Shown: piece by piece, positions 33,869 to 44,753 of the stretch | Layout: each line of letters opens with the position of its first letter | How positions within the stretch are numbered: the stretch's first letter is position 1 | Assembly (NCBI GenBank): GCA_034440635.1 | Contig: JAOTON010001372.1 | Span: forward strand, 1 to 64,000 | DNA: 64,000 nucleotides | Direction of reading: 5' to 3' | DNA from: Lepas anatifera | Lineage: Eukaryota > Arthropoda > Thecostraca > Lepadidae | Notes under the pieces: model-generated | Seen by the model: the letters and a program-made list of their open reading frames with translations, nothing else | The model's database searches: none | Told to the model about the DNA's origin: nothing | Translations under genes and position numbers: made by a program

Positions 33869-35471
33869 GCTCAGACAAAATCAGTAGCCACCTGGCAATC
33901 TGTCCCTCGGGATTCTTGAAATTGAACAACCACTGCAAACTCGAGTGGGCTATCCTTAAAACAAAACAGCGTCCAACGCAGAACTGCCGGAAATGCTGCA
34001 CACCCCAAACTGCTGCAGCAGTTCTCGCTTAGTGACTGAATATTGACGTTCAGCCTTTGTCAATGCTCGACTGGCATATTCTATAACTTTGTCACCCTGA
34101 GTGAGACACGCACCTAAGGCTATACCACTTGCATCGGTGTCCAAAACAAAGGGAGGTGCAGCCTGCTCAAATGATGGGTGACCTAATACGGGCGGTGAAG
34201 CAGGAACAGTTTTCAGGGTCTGGAAAGCGTTCTCCACATCCGCAGACCAGACGAACGAGACACCTTTCTCTGTAAGTCTAGTGAGAGGTTTTGAAATGTC
34301 TGCATACCGTGAAATGAACTTTCGCACGTAGGAGCACAAGCCTAGAAATGATCTCAGCTCCTTCACGGATTTAGGTTGCGGCCACTCACGTATAAGCCTG
34401 GTTTTCTGTGGACTGCATTCGATACCTCTCTCGCTGACGCGAAAGCCGAGCCACGTCACCTCCGGCTGACATAGCCGGATCTTCCGAAGGGATAGCGTGA
34501 ACCCTGCGCGTCGTAAGCAATCTAATACGGAGCGGAGATTGGCCTTCATCCCAGAAGTGCTGTCAGATATTACCAAAATATCATTCAAAATACTGAACGT
34601 AAATTTCCGGCGGTAAACCAGAAAGTGCCATTCCGACAGCTCGATTGAAGCTATGTGGTAAGCCTTGAAGGCCAAATGGAGCAGTTTGATATTCAAAAAG
34701 TCCAAACTCGGTTGTAATTACGCACTTAGGCCGGCCACTTTTTCGTACGGGCATTTGATGGAACGCTTGGGCTAGATCCAACTGCGTGAAAAGTTTGGCC
34801 CCGGCTAGCTTTTGCAAACATGACTCAATGTGAGGAATCACTTGTACAGATGGCGTGGTTATTTTATTAATCCGACGAAAATCACCGCGGATACGGATTT
34901 TGGAGCCCTGGGCTTTTCGTACGCATACCAAAGGGCTGGCCCACTGAGAATCTGCTACAGGTCGGAGAACGTCCTCGTCTACCAACTTTTGAAGCTGGTC
35001 AGCTGCTTGTCCTCTCAAATGTCCTGGTACTGGTCGGTAGTCCTGAAAAATAGGTCAATGGTCACCCGTCGGAATACAATGTTCAGCAATGTTTGTTCGT
35101 CCGAGGCCCGTGAAGACGTCTCTGTAATCGTGCAGAATATTTCCAAAGTCCACCTGGTCCTGCGGGTCAAGGTGTCCAACAGCTCGTTCAACATCGTCAT
35201 TGAAGTCTGTCGTTTCAGTCAAAGTGTGTGGCGGCACCTGCAAAAAGGCGTCATCATCCACAACCTGCACATTAGCGATGTGAGTACCCTGGTACACCTT
35301 GATATCAGATTCGGTCAAATTTGATACACGGATCGGAACACATTTGTTGGCGACTGTGACGGCCAGATGTGCGACACACAGCCCCAGTTTGTTCTCTGCT
35401 TTAGGTTCAGGTTCAAGAACACACGTTTGACCTTGCACACACCTATCTTGAACCTCCCCACTCATAATCAC
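33726..35471 (-). pseudogene. Ty3/Gypsy reverse transcriptase and RNase H
   Basis: Minus strand, continuing from the protease. The RT includes ASPLVCVRKAQGSKIR, IRGDFRRINKIT, FTQLDLAQAFHQMPV (first catalytic Asp) and FEYQTAPFGLQGLPHSFNRA (34,581-35,018). The YxDD box itself is hit by a frameshift and substitution: one frame ends YFE-stop, the next resumes NDILVIS. RNase H has FVLDTDASGIALGACL, YSVTKRELL (33,956-34,705) and WLFNFKNPEGQIARWL (33,726-34,001), with IAH where TDH is usual. An in-frame stop also follows CIPTGDH (about 35,055). It is a multiply mutated pol. Confidence 0.88.
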
Positions 35472-35897
35472 CTATGGTCCGGCCTCCACAAGCAAAGATT
35501 TAGGAACAATGACCCTAGCCACCCGGTGAGCACCCCCACCCCTATGCAGGGGTACAGACTCAGACCTGACGACCATAACTCCCGTCCCCAAATCCACGAC
35601 AGCTCCCAAGGTAACCAGCAGCTGAGCACCGACTAAGCAGTCCTCACATAAATTTTTGGACACCAAAACATTAACACTTTCAACACAATTACCGATCTGC
35701 AAATCAACCACTGTCTGTCCCATTAAATCAGCATTGCTTCCATCGGCTAGTTTCACGGTGTGTTGTACTGGAAAAATTATCTTACCCTCCGGTAGTTTGT
35801 CGTAACTCACAATAGTCTCGTCAGCACCCGTATCGACCAATGCTTTGGCCGTCCGACCTTCTATATGAATGTTCCAAGGAGTTTCGTATTTTTTCAA
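35472..35897 (-). pseudogene. Ty3/Gypsy aspartic protease
   Basis: The minus-strand frame starts near MKKYETPWNIHIEGR and has the retropepsin motif ALVDTGADETIV (DTGA), then VKLADGSNADLMGQTVVDLQIG and a downstream hydrophobic LLVTLGAVVDL. It is a complete protease-like domain at the N-terminal side of pol. A stop separates it from the RT-containing frame at 35,471. No gag with a CCHC knuckle is visible upstream, so the element is incomplete at its 5' side. Confidence 0.75.
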
Positions 35898-36561
35898 GAA
35901 TCTTTGAAATTATTGTTCGGGATCCATTAATGGCCTCCTAGTGAATGGATGCCGCATACAGAATGCTAATATTTTTAACAATTGATTCTATTTAAGCTAT
36001 TTATTGGTTCTCATATACGGGGATCAAAACCTCCTTTCTTGCTATTCCCGGCTGGGATTTGAAACTGGGTTAGTGGCGTGAGAGCCGAGTGCCCTACAGC
36101 GCCTCTGCGTCCATACACTGAGCTGATTTTTTTTTTGTTCCGTCAACCCGATGCTCTTAATTTAATCAAAACTATGCTAACAAATTTTCGCTCGTACATT
36201 CACAAAACAGTCCATTTTTTCACAGGATCTGTAAAACAAAAGCCCGGCTTCACGAGCACCGAGGGAGTTGTCGACAAGGTGGTAACCGTCTGGCTCACTA
36301 ACTACCGCGACCAAGACGGTTAGCGCAACAACCGCAGCCACGGTGGAAGCCGCGACAACGGCGGCCGGTGCCAAAGAATCGACGGTGGTGCCACCAGTGA
36401 CCGGGATCGGAGTACCGAACGGTGGCGCCACCAGTGATCCTGGCAGTGGTAGCTTCGATGGTAATGCCACCAGCGACCACAGTGGCAGCATCGATAGTGA
36501 CGCCATCAGTGGTTAAAGTCGGGCTATTGCCTGCTCTGTATCTCAATCCAGTGAGGAGAAC
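35898..36561. other. Non-coding stretch upstream of Gypsy pol
   Basis: No gag, LTR or other gene recognised. 36,290-36,510 is an imperfect GC-rich repeat of GCCACCAGTGACC-like words, open in several frames as alanine/valine-rich or similar low-complexity peptides; I do not consider these coding. Confidence 0.4.
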
Positions 36562-36951
36562 CAGTGGCGGATCCAGGGGAGGGGGCAAAAAGGCAATTGC
36601 ACCCCCCAAACGGAAAAGCTCGGGGTAAAACTATGTTTTTGCCCCCCCCAAAGCGATCGACCTCCTTTTTCTCCGACTTCTTTTTAGCTTGTAAGCAAGA
36701 TTTTGGTGCTTCAACTCTCACCTTCAAACATAAATATTGAAGTTCAGTGTAAATATTGGGGCTTGGATAGGAAAAAAAGTATCTTGAGTCCATATTTTTC
36801 ACCCCGTGTGGTTTTTTTTTGCTTTTCGTCTCCAGTTTCCAAAATCCTACCGAAAAGGCATATTGTAACGCAATTTTTCACTCCGCGACGTTTTTTTTGC
36901 TTTTCGACTCTGGTTTGCCCCTCCCAAACCACCCGGCTAGATCCGCCACTG
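36562..36951. mobile_element. hAT-type MITE with perfect 8 bp target duplication
   Basis: Ends CAGTGGCGGATCCAGG and GATCCGCCACTG; AGGAGAAC flanks both sides (36,554-36,561 and 36,952-36,959), the exact 8 bp duplication expected of hAT transposition. The 390 bp interior is non-coding. A close relative lies at 62,695-63,091. Confidence 0.95.
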
Positions 36952-36959
36952 AGGAGAAC

Positions 36960-37288
36960 ACGTGTATAGTTGTGGAGATGCAGAATCCCGGATTGCTGGG
37001 AGGTCAGGACCCCTGAAGTTTTGGTCTTACACTTACTTTGTATTTGAATTGCATCGCAGTGCCAGCGTTAACCCATCCAGAACCCCCTGAATCAAGAAGG
37101 GATTTCCAGCGTTGCCTCCATAAACTACGCAGCGTAAATTTTTTGTTTTTATCCCCCTCTCTTCCCAGGCTCTTTGTCACCCATCGGTCATATGTTAAGC
37201 TTGATGACATTGTGTGTGGATCCCGCCGTCCTTTGTGTCACTTAATTTATAGATAGCCCTTTTATCCTTCATCCAAGAGGAATATATA
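36960..37288. other. Non-coding stretch before the recombinase element
   Basis: No recognised gene. A minus-strand frame at 37,004-37,210 ends at a donor-like AAAGTAAGT (about 37,033), and on the plus strand TATCCCCCTCTCTTCCCAG (about 37,150-37,169) is a strong acceptor-like sequence. Neither links to a recognisable exon. Confidence 0.3.
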
Positions 37289-37431
37289 TTACTGCACGGG
37301 GCTCGGAAGGTAAATTGATATAAACCGAGGTTGGTTGAAATTTCCGGCACGCGGCCGAAGGCCAAGTGCGGGAGATTTCAACCAACCGAGGTTTTGATCA
37401 ATTTACGCCGAGCCTCAAGTGCAGTAGTATT
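37289..37431. repeat. Imperfect palindrome upstream of the recombinase
   Basis: About 50 bp arms: ACTGCAC..GGCTCGG..GTAAATTGAT..ACCGAGGTTGGTTGAAAT on the left and its complement on the right. The GC-rich loop contains a smaller hairpin, GCGGCCGAAGGCC. It ends 50 bp before the recombinase ATG. It could be an element end, a recombination site or a regulatory structure. Confidence 0.8.
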
Positions 37432-37480
37432 TTTACTACAGCCCGTACGTTTGTAGGCTTAGTTTGAAAGTAGACATATC

Positions 37481-38731
37481 ATGAGTGTCCCTCGTTTTCA
37501 CTTAGCAGAAGATATAATGAATGAGGTGAATGACACGGTAAAAAAGATCGAAAGAGACACGCTGAAAGCCGTCGAAGAGACAACAAGTAAAGAAACAATA
37601 CTAAAGACTAACTTCTGGATCAATCAATTGAAAGAAGAATCCTTTTCACTGGGATTTGGACGGGATCTGCTCAGCCTTCCCGAAAATGAACTGAATGCAG
37701 TACTTGCCAGCTTTTTGCTTACGAAGAAACGAAAGGATGGAAAGGATTATGAAGTATCATCCATCCAAAATATGTACTGCCTGACCCTAAAGTACTTTAG
37801 GGAAAATAACTACCCTAGTGATTTGGAAAGTCATCCAGTATTCAAAGGAAGCAGGGATGCAAAAAGCGCAAAACTGAAAAAACTCAAACTGCTTGGACAA
37901 GGAAATAGGCCCAACAGGTCAGAGTCGATAACGTTTGATGAGGAAGATCAGCTTTGGCAATCTGGTCAGCTGGGATATGAAAATCCCATGTCCGTGCTCA
38001 GGACGATTTGGTTGTACCTGACGATGCTGTTTGGTCTGCGAGGACGTCATGAAGCCCGCCAGATGCGCTGGGGAGACGTCAAGGTAGAAGCAGATGCGAG
38101 TGGAAGGCGGTACTTAAAATTCATGGAACGCCTCACCAAGACCCGCACTGGAGAGGGTCAATCAAGAGCCTTTATTCCAAAGGCATTCGAGAGCCAAGCA
38201 GCAGGGAATGGCCGTTGCCCCGTCCAGGCATACGAAGAGTATGCAAAGCGCCGTCCTCCTGTTTCTTGTGTAGACGACGCGCCGTTTTTTCTTGCGATCA
38301 ACCACCAGAGGAAGAGCGACAACCCGATCTGGTTTTCCAACGCGCCTCTTGGTGTCAACAAGCTCGGAAGCTTACTGGCCTCTGGATGTCATGCAGCGGG
38401 CATCAAGGGCAAAAAAACCAACCACAGTGCCAGAAAGACGGCGATACAGCGCACTTTGGATGCCGGTTGCCCACCCGCCTACGTGGCTCAAATGAGCGGG
38501 CATAAGTCTGTATCAAGTCTCGCCAACTATACTGACGCGACAGTTGACGTCCAAAGGGCAATGTCGCTGAGCATCCTCGAAGGGGCGCCTTTCGAAATCG
38601 AGCAACGCAACAAGAGGCAGAAAGTTGCATTGGAGAGCTCCTCTGACGACGGCAAGATCCCAGTCAATTTTCGCGCTTTGGGACAACTTGTCTTTAACAA
38701 CTGTTCCGGCATCACCATCAACATGAAGTGA
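37481..38731 (+). CDS. Crypton-type tyrosine recombinase (DUF3504-like), 416 aa
   Basis: An intact intronless ORF from a clear ATG. Residues about 40-125 form an alpha-helical core-binding region (FWINQLKEE..., ending SHPVFKGSRDA). From about 148 the catalytic domain begins with TFDEEDQLWQSGQLG, typical of the DUF3504 family that includes Cryptons and the domesticated ZMYM2/QRICH1/KCTD1-type proteins. Catalytic residues of the tyrosine recombinase fold are all present: Arg187 (FGLRGRHEAR), His315 and Arg318 (NHSARKT), His341 (SGHKSVSS) and nucleophile Tyr350 (ANYTD). The C terminus has a basic KRQK stretch. An open frame with all five residues amid dead transposons means either a recent, possibly active Crypton or a domesticated gene. 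The palindrome 50 bp upstream may belong to it. Confidence 0.85.
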   Translation: MSVPRFHLAEDIMNEVNDTVKKIERDTLKAVEETTSKETILKTNFWINQLKEESFSLGFGRDLLSLPENELNAVLASFLLTKKRKDGKDYEVSSIQNMYCLTLKYFRENNYPSDLESHPVFKGSRDAKSAKLKKLKLLGQGNRPNRSESITFDEEDQLWQSGQLGYENPMSVLRTIWLYLTMLFGLRGRHEARQMRWGDVKVEADASGRRYLKFMERLTKTRTGEGQSRAFIPKAFESQAAGNGRCPVQAYEEYAKRRPPVSCVDDAPFFLAINHQRKSDNPIWFSNAPLGVNKLGSLLASGCHAAGIKGKKTNHSARKTAIQRTLDAGCPPAYVAQMSGHKSVSSLANYTDATVDVQRAMSLSILEGAPFEIEQRNKRQKVALESSSDDGKIPVNFRALGQLVFNNCSGITINMK

Positions 38732-39056
38732 TAAGGTATCTGTGTTTTGTCTAATGTGTCAGGCGGCAATCGCCGGACTTAGTCTGGTATTGAAGATTAC
38801 TGCCAAGACGTAGTAATGATTGCATTTATGATTATTATTATGTGTTGTTCTGTGCACCGCACTCCAATGATTGTTATTATGTGTTGTTCTGTGCACCGCC
38901 TCCAAGACCAGCCTGTTGGAATACACGCGAGAAGTCAAGATTACTTCACTTTATAAGGTTAGTCAACTAGAGAATTTTAGGTGCCCCAATCGACGTCATC
39001 ACGGCGAGAAGTGTTCCTGCTCTTTTCATCACTGCCTTGGTCACCCGTGCAGTAAA
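38732..39056. repeat. Stretch downstream of the recombinase with a short direct repeat
   Basis: No gene. TTATTATGTGTTGTTCTGTG followed by CACCGC occurs twice (38,834-38,859 and 38,875-38,900). Confidence 0.7.
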
Positions 39057-39815
39057 GCCGCACTGAAAACCAAACTACACCAAAAACTAGAATAGTTCTA
39101 CGGTGCCAAAAACGACACCTTATTTTGGCGTGATTCTACGCCCTTTTTAACACCGGTGTAACACTTGAATGCATGTAAAAATGAAGAATACAACTGCAAC
39201 CCAGGGGATAAAAAACTATCCCACGTATAGTAATATTCCCCTTTGAAGAATCTTTCTACGGTGCCCAAAACGACACTTTATTTTGGAGTTAAACTACGCC
39301 GGTGTAAAAGGGTGTAAAACACAAATGCATGTGTAATTGGGGAATATTTCTACACTTCTGGAGTAGAAAGATCCAAAGTGAAATTTATATGGTGTAAAGT
39401 GAAATGTATCTGGTGTAAAACTATTCCTCAGTGAAATTGCGCGGGTAGAAAAATCCTCGCATGGTGCAAAACGATCCAACGTTCTGAAACCCATTGCTCA
39501 TGGAAAGGAAAGAGTGGTAAAAAAACGATCCGGTGTATTTTTATGATTCATTCATCGTCACACTTGATTAAAATTATCGCTATAGCGTGATAGAAATACG
39601 CACAAGAAACATGTAAACAAAGACAAAACACAACAACGGACAGGACGAAAATCACAGCTCGTAGATGACAATTAAGAACAATGAAAGGGTAAAATTAAAT
39701 GCACTAGAAATCACGTTTAAATTAAATGACACAATAATTTTAACGACATTTTGCCCTGTGCTCTCTTAACAAAAACTGATCACTCCGTCTGGACTTTTCC
39801 GTCCCACTCACCGAC

Positions 39816-40076
39816 CTACCCCACCCCATATATCTCACGCCGGATACTTTCGGCGGCCTTGCTCAGCGGGGCCTGGAATCCCCACACTTTGTAGACCAAC
39901 TCAAAGAGGACCCGGCAGGGTCCTCTAAACGGCAGATAGTAGACGGCATGGGCAGCCACCAACGCAGCCAAAGTATTTGCTCCTTTGCCCTCGATCGGGA
40001 ACACCTCTACCTCCCCCACGTGGAGGACACCGTTTCGCACGAATGCCGAAGACGTGTCGCTCTCCATATCCTCCAA
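39816..40076 (-). CDS. Unrecognised 86-residue ORF inside the 5.7 kb element
   Basis: Minus-strand frame with GVLHVGEVEVFPIEGKGA, then a hydrophobic stretch AALVAAHAVYYL, then LFELVYKVWGF. It has the look of the C-terminal end of a longer protein rather than random sequence, but I cannot name a family. The start is uncertain and there are no obvious partners. It may be a relic of the element's own transposase. Confidence 0.25.
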   Translation of the reverse strand: MEDMESDTSSAFVRNGVLHVGEVEVFPIEGKGANTLAALVAAHAVYYLPFRGPCRVLFELVYKVWGFQAPLSKAAESIRREIYGVG

Positions 40077-40278
40077 GGTGGCGCCGCAACCATAGATCAG
40101 AGTACGGAGTTCGTCGTCTGTGGAGGAATTTTTATTTCATCTTGGGACCAACACTTCAAAGGAATATCTTTTTTTCCTTAAATGAAACGTAAGACGCCTT
40201 TTGGCGATACCCGAGCGGCCGCTCCCGTTTCAAAATTACAAATGAATGTTGGCCTAACCTTTAGGCATCATTGGCTTA

Positions 40279-41883
40279 TTACCGAGCGGACGCGAAGCGT
40301 CCGCGTGGTCTACCTCTAGCTTAGTAGGGAAATTTGCATACGACCCGGCCCGGCCCGACCCGACCGTACGGACGCTTTTGGCGAGCTTATAACTCAACAA
40401 TTATGAGTCGCAGCGAAATGGAATTTGCACCTTCAGGTAGCTGCATCAATTCAATTGTGTGTTAATTTTTCCCAGAAAGACATCCTACGACCAAGACTTT
40501 TGGAATAACTGAAAGTTCAAAATTCAAAGTTCAGAGTTTTATTTGAGAGAGGTCCGCACGTGAGGTATGGGGTTTCACCTTTCACGTTAAGATTTAAAAT
40601 GGAGCAGGCTACTAAAAGACAAACGCATCTGCGACGTTCCATACCAGTCAATACAATATTTCATACGGATAAAACAGACAGAAAAGCAAAACACGAGCTA
40701 CAAGGCTAAAACAAACATGTAAAAAGTCTAAACACAGGTCAGCAACAATCGGTCGATGGGTATCAGAGGCAAATAACATAAAGATATAAACTTCTCTCGC
40801 CAAAGCATACAACTGGCGCCAGTGCTGATCTTAGTCGATATTTTAAATCCTCCGTTGAAAATATGAATCTATTCCGTTGAACGAACCCATTACGCAGCTT
40901 GTTTGCAACCGAACGCTTGAAAAATCGAGGCTTATTTGTGCTATCTCACGCTCATTTCGGCTGCAGATATTCTGTTTTTCAAGCACTGAACCTCTAGAAA
41001 TATAGATTCTGAGGGCGTCGCAAGGTCTCGCGGAAACACATACTCCTCATAAGTGGTGTAACGTTAGTGCTCGATATTCTAATACGTTGGATTTATTTGA
41101 TGCAGCTACCCGATGGTGCCAGTTTCGTTTCCTTACGATAAGTTATCAAAGTCTACCTGAAAAGCTGTAGATGAGTTACCAGGCGCCCTGTAGACGGCAC
41201 ACAGAATAACAGACTTCCTGTTCCAACTGAGTACATTCCAGAACGATTCTAATTTGGAGTTCGGAGTGCTAGTACTGGGGATTTTGATGTTTTTCACTTC
41301 AATACCACTGCGAGAAAGTAGAGCCACACCTCCATTCCCTTCGGGGGCAAAAGAGCGATCTAAACGCGCTAGTTTGTAGCCAGGAAATACGAGCTATATA
41401 TATTACGCAGGCTAGCAAATAAGGTAGAAACTTTACAGAATAATTGATGAACGATGTACAACGTTGGGACCTAAGTCATTGCCAAATTATTGAGTTTTCT
41501 TGTTAGAACCTACAGAAAAACACCTCTTCAGGAATCGGAACCTTTTCTCCGAGCCAACGCGCATGCCAGAAATAAGTATTTTCTCCATATTTTTCAGCAT
41601 GGCAGCTTCTCAAAACTATTGTCCGGCGCGTGTTGCAGGGTCTCGGGAAAACGTACACCCCTGGTAGGTAGACTAACGGTCTTGCTTGAAAAAAACTTGG
41701 CACAGGAATTGAATTGATGCAGCTACCTGATGAAGCAAATGTCATTTCCCTGCAAAATTTACTTGCAGAGGTATAAGCTTGCCAAAATCGTAAGTACGGT
41801 CGGGTTGGGCCGGCCGGTTCGTATGCAAATGTTAGTACTAAGCTAGAGGTAGACCTCGCGGACAGTTCGTGTCCGCTAGGTAA
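40279..41883. mobile_element. Nested inverted-repeat element with about 180 bp arms
   Basis: Bases 40,279-40,458 and about 41,700-41,883 are inverted copies. Shared blocks are GCGGAC..GTCCGCG, GGTCTACCTCTAGCTTAGTA, TTTGCATACGA.CCGGCC and GGTAGCTGCATCAATTCAAT. The left arm carries a GGACGCGAAGCGTCC hairpin. The interior holds a LINE endonuclease fragment, and a partial internal repeat: 40,900-41,150 resembles 41,560-41,760. No transposase recognised. Confidence 0.7.
41133..41405 (-). pseudogene. LINE apurinic-like endonuclease fragment
   Basis: The minus strand reads YKLARLDRSFAPEGNGGVAL, then a linker, then FWNVLSWNRKSVILCAVYRA. This is the R.DR....GGGVA...E..W..L......I.CVYRPP block of the APE-type endonuclease that nicks target DNA for non-LTR retrotransposons. 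The fragment is short and isolated, with no RT next to it. It may have been captured by the surrounding inverted-repeat element. Confidence 0.75.
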
Positions 41884-42879
41884 CGAGATATTTGCGTTTC
41901 CGTGAAATCTTGAACACCCTACGAGCACAAATTTGAGAGGTTCAGTGCTTGCAACAAGAAAAAACTGCATATCTACAGCCCAAATGCGCGTGAGTAAAGA
42001 TGAACAAGTATTATTTCTGAAGAGTTCAGTGGAAATAACTCATCAGAATAATCGGTACGTTCGACAATTTCTGAGGGACAAATTGAATTTTCCTGTTGTT
42101 TTGCTACCATGTTCTACGAAAAATATGTTCTTCAGTCAAAATAATACATAGAAAGGTGTTGTGAGTACCATTATTGACGAAAATCCAAGAGGGGGGTACA
42201 ATCCCCGGCGTGTAAACTTATTTGGCTAGACGGCTCAAGACGACGTAACTTAAGGTACTCACTGTTGTTGACGTCCTTCAGTCCTACTACGTTGGCGGAG
42301 TAATCTTCTGCCAGCTTCGATAGCAGTGCTGTGAGTTGCTCCCCTCACTGGGTCGTGTCTCCCCATTACTCTTGCCATGTCGTCCCACATCTGAAACGAA
42401 CATTACCTTGCAGAGATCCTGGAGCAGGACAGCAAATAACAACAGAATCTAAAGGAATATCTATCGAGGGTATAAGGAAATCCCTGTCCAGCGCCGTCCA
42501 GGAAAAAGTGATACCCGTAATAAAAGTTACACTCATATATGCCCAGTTTACAAGATATGAGCATGTTAAACCCCGCCCGTACAGGGAGAGGTTTAACAAA
42601 CCTTTAAGGTTTTCGGACGCTAGCCCTAAGGTTGTCGGAAACAGCAAAAATTGAAATAAAAAACGGAAGCGCAGAGCGCTACCGTACTTGGCACACTCTT
42701 TGGAGCATTCATTCCGTGTTTTGGAGAATGTCGTTTTTTCAGGTCACGGGTCTATGACCTGAGCGCCGAAGGCATGTCAAGGTAATTTTGACACCAGGAC
42801 CAGATATCACACGAATGCCGGAAGTTCTTCTCTGTCGCTCTTCATAAATTGACCCCGAATGTTTGTCATTGATCTTTCA

Positions 42880-42921
<42 letters not shown>

Positions 42922-44721
42922 TGTTATATATAGCATAGCATATATAGCAGCAAATATCCACCAGGACGCCAAAAAGGGATGACAACCCCTCATTCCGGCA
43001 CGGGTTACGGTATGCTGTTATCGGATACCCATTGCTTTTTTTACGGTTTCAGGGTCAGGACGCATGCAGATTTTATATATTCTAATTTCAAGAAAATTGG
43101 AGGCCAAAATCTTTTTTAAAAATTTCAAATTTAAATTTTTATTTCAAAATTTTATACATTTTAAAAGATTTCAAAAAAATTATTGACAATCATTTGTTTT
43201 CTTCAAGTGTCCTCTCGAAAACCTCTAACCGATTTTGAATATATTTGCAACTTTTTTAGGTACAATGCTTTGAATGTTTTCAAACATGCAAGGACGTCGC
43301 AATTTGACGTCACTATTGCCACTAAACCAAAAGTGGAAGGTCTGTTTCGACCACAGATTCGGATTCTAGACTATGACAAACCTAGATACACCTCATTTCA
43401 TAGAGATCTAAGGGGGTGCCGTGTACCCCATTGGTTGAGTTGGCCATGGTTGGTTGAGTGAGACCATGCTATATGGCTCCAAATTATGGCATCAACAAAT
43501 TTTGATAAGGTCAAATTATGACTTGTCATGACACAAAAACTAAAAATCATGAGCGAAAAGACGAAAAGCAAAAAACTGGGAGGCATTGTCAATAATCATG
43601 CCCCAGCTAGATATGATACGTAATACCTAACCTTCTCATGAAACCATGCATGTAACGCCCACATTCACAACAAAATTCTCAACTCACCCTGTCCCTGGAC
43701 CCAAAGCAGCAACCATACTTAAAGTAGGTGGGTAGGTATTATCCATGGCTCAAAACGAAGTAAGAGCAACGCATATAAAGAAAAAATATACCAAGCTCGT
43801 TACTGAGCCTTAGATCACTATTTTCAGCACATTGTACGGTTTCGGTATCTAGTCACACTCGTTTTTCCGGTGGTTTTATATCGCAATACCACTCCACAAA
43901 CCTTCACCGCTCGTCGACGAAAACAACTGGATTAGAAATGGCGCGCTTCAGAACACGTGGTCTACTGTCGGTGCCTCTACCGACTTATACTGCGTAGAAG
44001 CTGTGAGCTATTTCGGCTAACAACCACCATCGACCGCGTGGAAAAGACCGATTTACTTACATTTTCGGTAATATTTTGCTTTTTTGCCGACTTGGATGAT
44101 TTTGGGTCTTTTAGCCAATTTATAGTACCTGACATCATTACCTCCACCGTTTTTCATGGAAGACGCGGGGACGCCCCACATGTGTTAATCATGGCAGAGG
44201 CGAATCTAGACAGTTATTTTGGGGGAGGAGACAAAGAGGCAGAAAATCGTGAAAATATTTTTTTTATAATAAATTCTGCGAAAATTCGAGATGTTTGTGT
44301 TGTCGGCCGACAGGTTTATACCTAACCCACCCTGGAACCGCTCCTGCATGGTGGTAGAATTAGACTGTCGCTCATAGAATTAAACCAAATCTAAAACACG
44401 TGGGGGATAGGTTCACGCTGGAGGGTAAAAAAGTCAGTGTGGTGCTTTGTTTACGCTATATGTATGAATAAATTTACGACTACAGTGTAAACTTATTCTC
44501 TTTAAATTAAGTAACGGTTAATATTACACCCGGGTTTTGCCATAGGAGTAAAATTGCCCGGTGGTAAAAGATAAAAACGATTTAATTATTCCAGGTTGTG
44601 GAACTAGTACTCTGATCACCTAATTGTACGCGATCTTGTGCGATAATTATACAACACGTGGTAAATTAATGCCTAAAACTGGAATAAATTAGCCCCGGGC
44701 CAGTGCTAGAATAATCACCTA
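41884..44721. other. Interior of the 5.7 kb element, no clear gene
   Basis: A TA microsatellite lies at 42,882-42,919 next to a small palindromic TATATAGCATAGCATATATA. A plus-strand ORF at 43,957-44,325 includes an ATG in a good context (MAEANLDSYFGGGDKEAE at about 44,191), but it matches nothing I recognise and could be a first exon or chance. Frames at 42,331-42,654 and 43,183-43,461 are likewise unassigned. Confidence 0.4.
42882..42919. repeat. TA dinucleotide microsatellite
   Basis: About 38 bp of pure TA repeat. Confidence 0.95.
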
Positions 44722-44753
44722 GGTGTAGTTTGGTTTTCAGTGCGTGCAGTAAA

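Larger units (their letters stand above)
39060..44743. mobile_element. Unclassified 5.7 kb element with matching inverted ends
   Basis: Ends 39,060-39,081 and 44,722-44,743 are exact inverted copies over 22 bp (core CACTGAAAACCAAACTACAC). Just outside, GTGCAGTAAA occurs on the left (39,047-39,056, with 3 extra bases before the end) and on the right (44,744-44,753), looking like a 10 bp target duplication. Near the left end the block CTACGGTGCC..AACGACAC..TTATTTTGG occurs twice (39,101 and 39,256) with scattered GGTGTAAAA words. Inside are an inverted-repeat element, a LINE endonuclease fragment and two unassigned ORFs. No transposase was recognised, so the superfamily is open. Confidence 0.6.

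Noticed and set aside
36177..36628. Ala/Val-rich ORFs on both strands
   Set aside because: Product of an imperfect GC-rich short repeat; no domain, several frames open.
43957..44325. Possible first coding exon (MAEANLDSYFGGGDKEAE)
   Set aside because: No convincing donor site or downstream exon and no recognised family; kept only as a note within the element interior.
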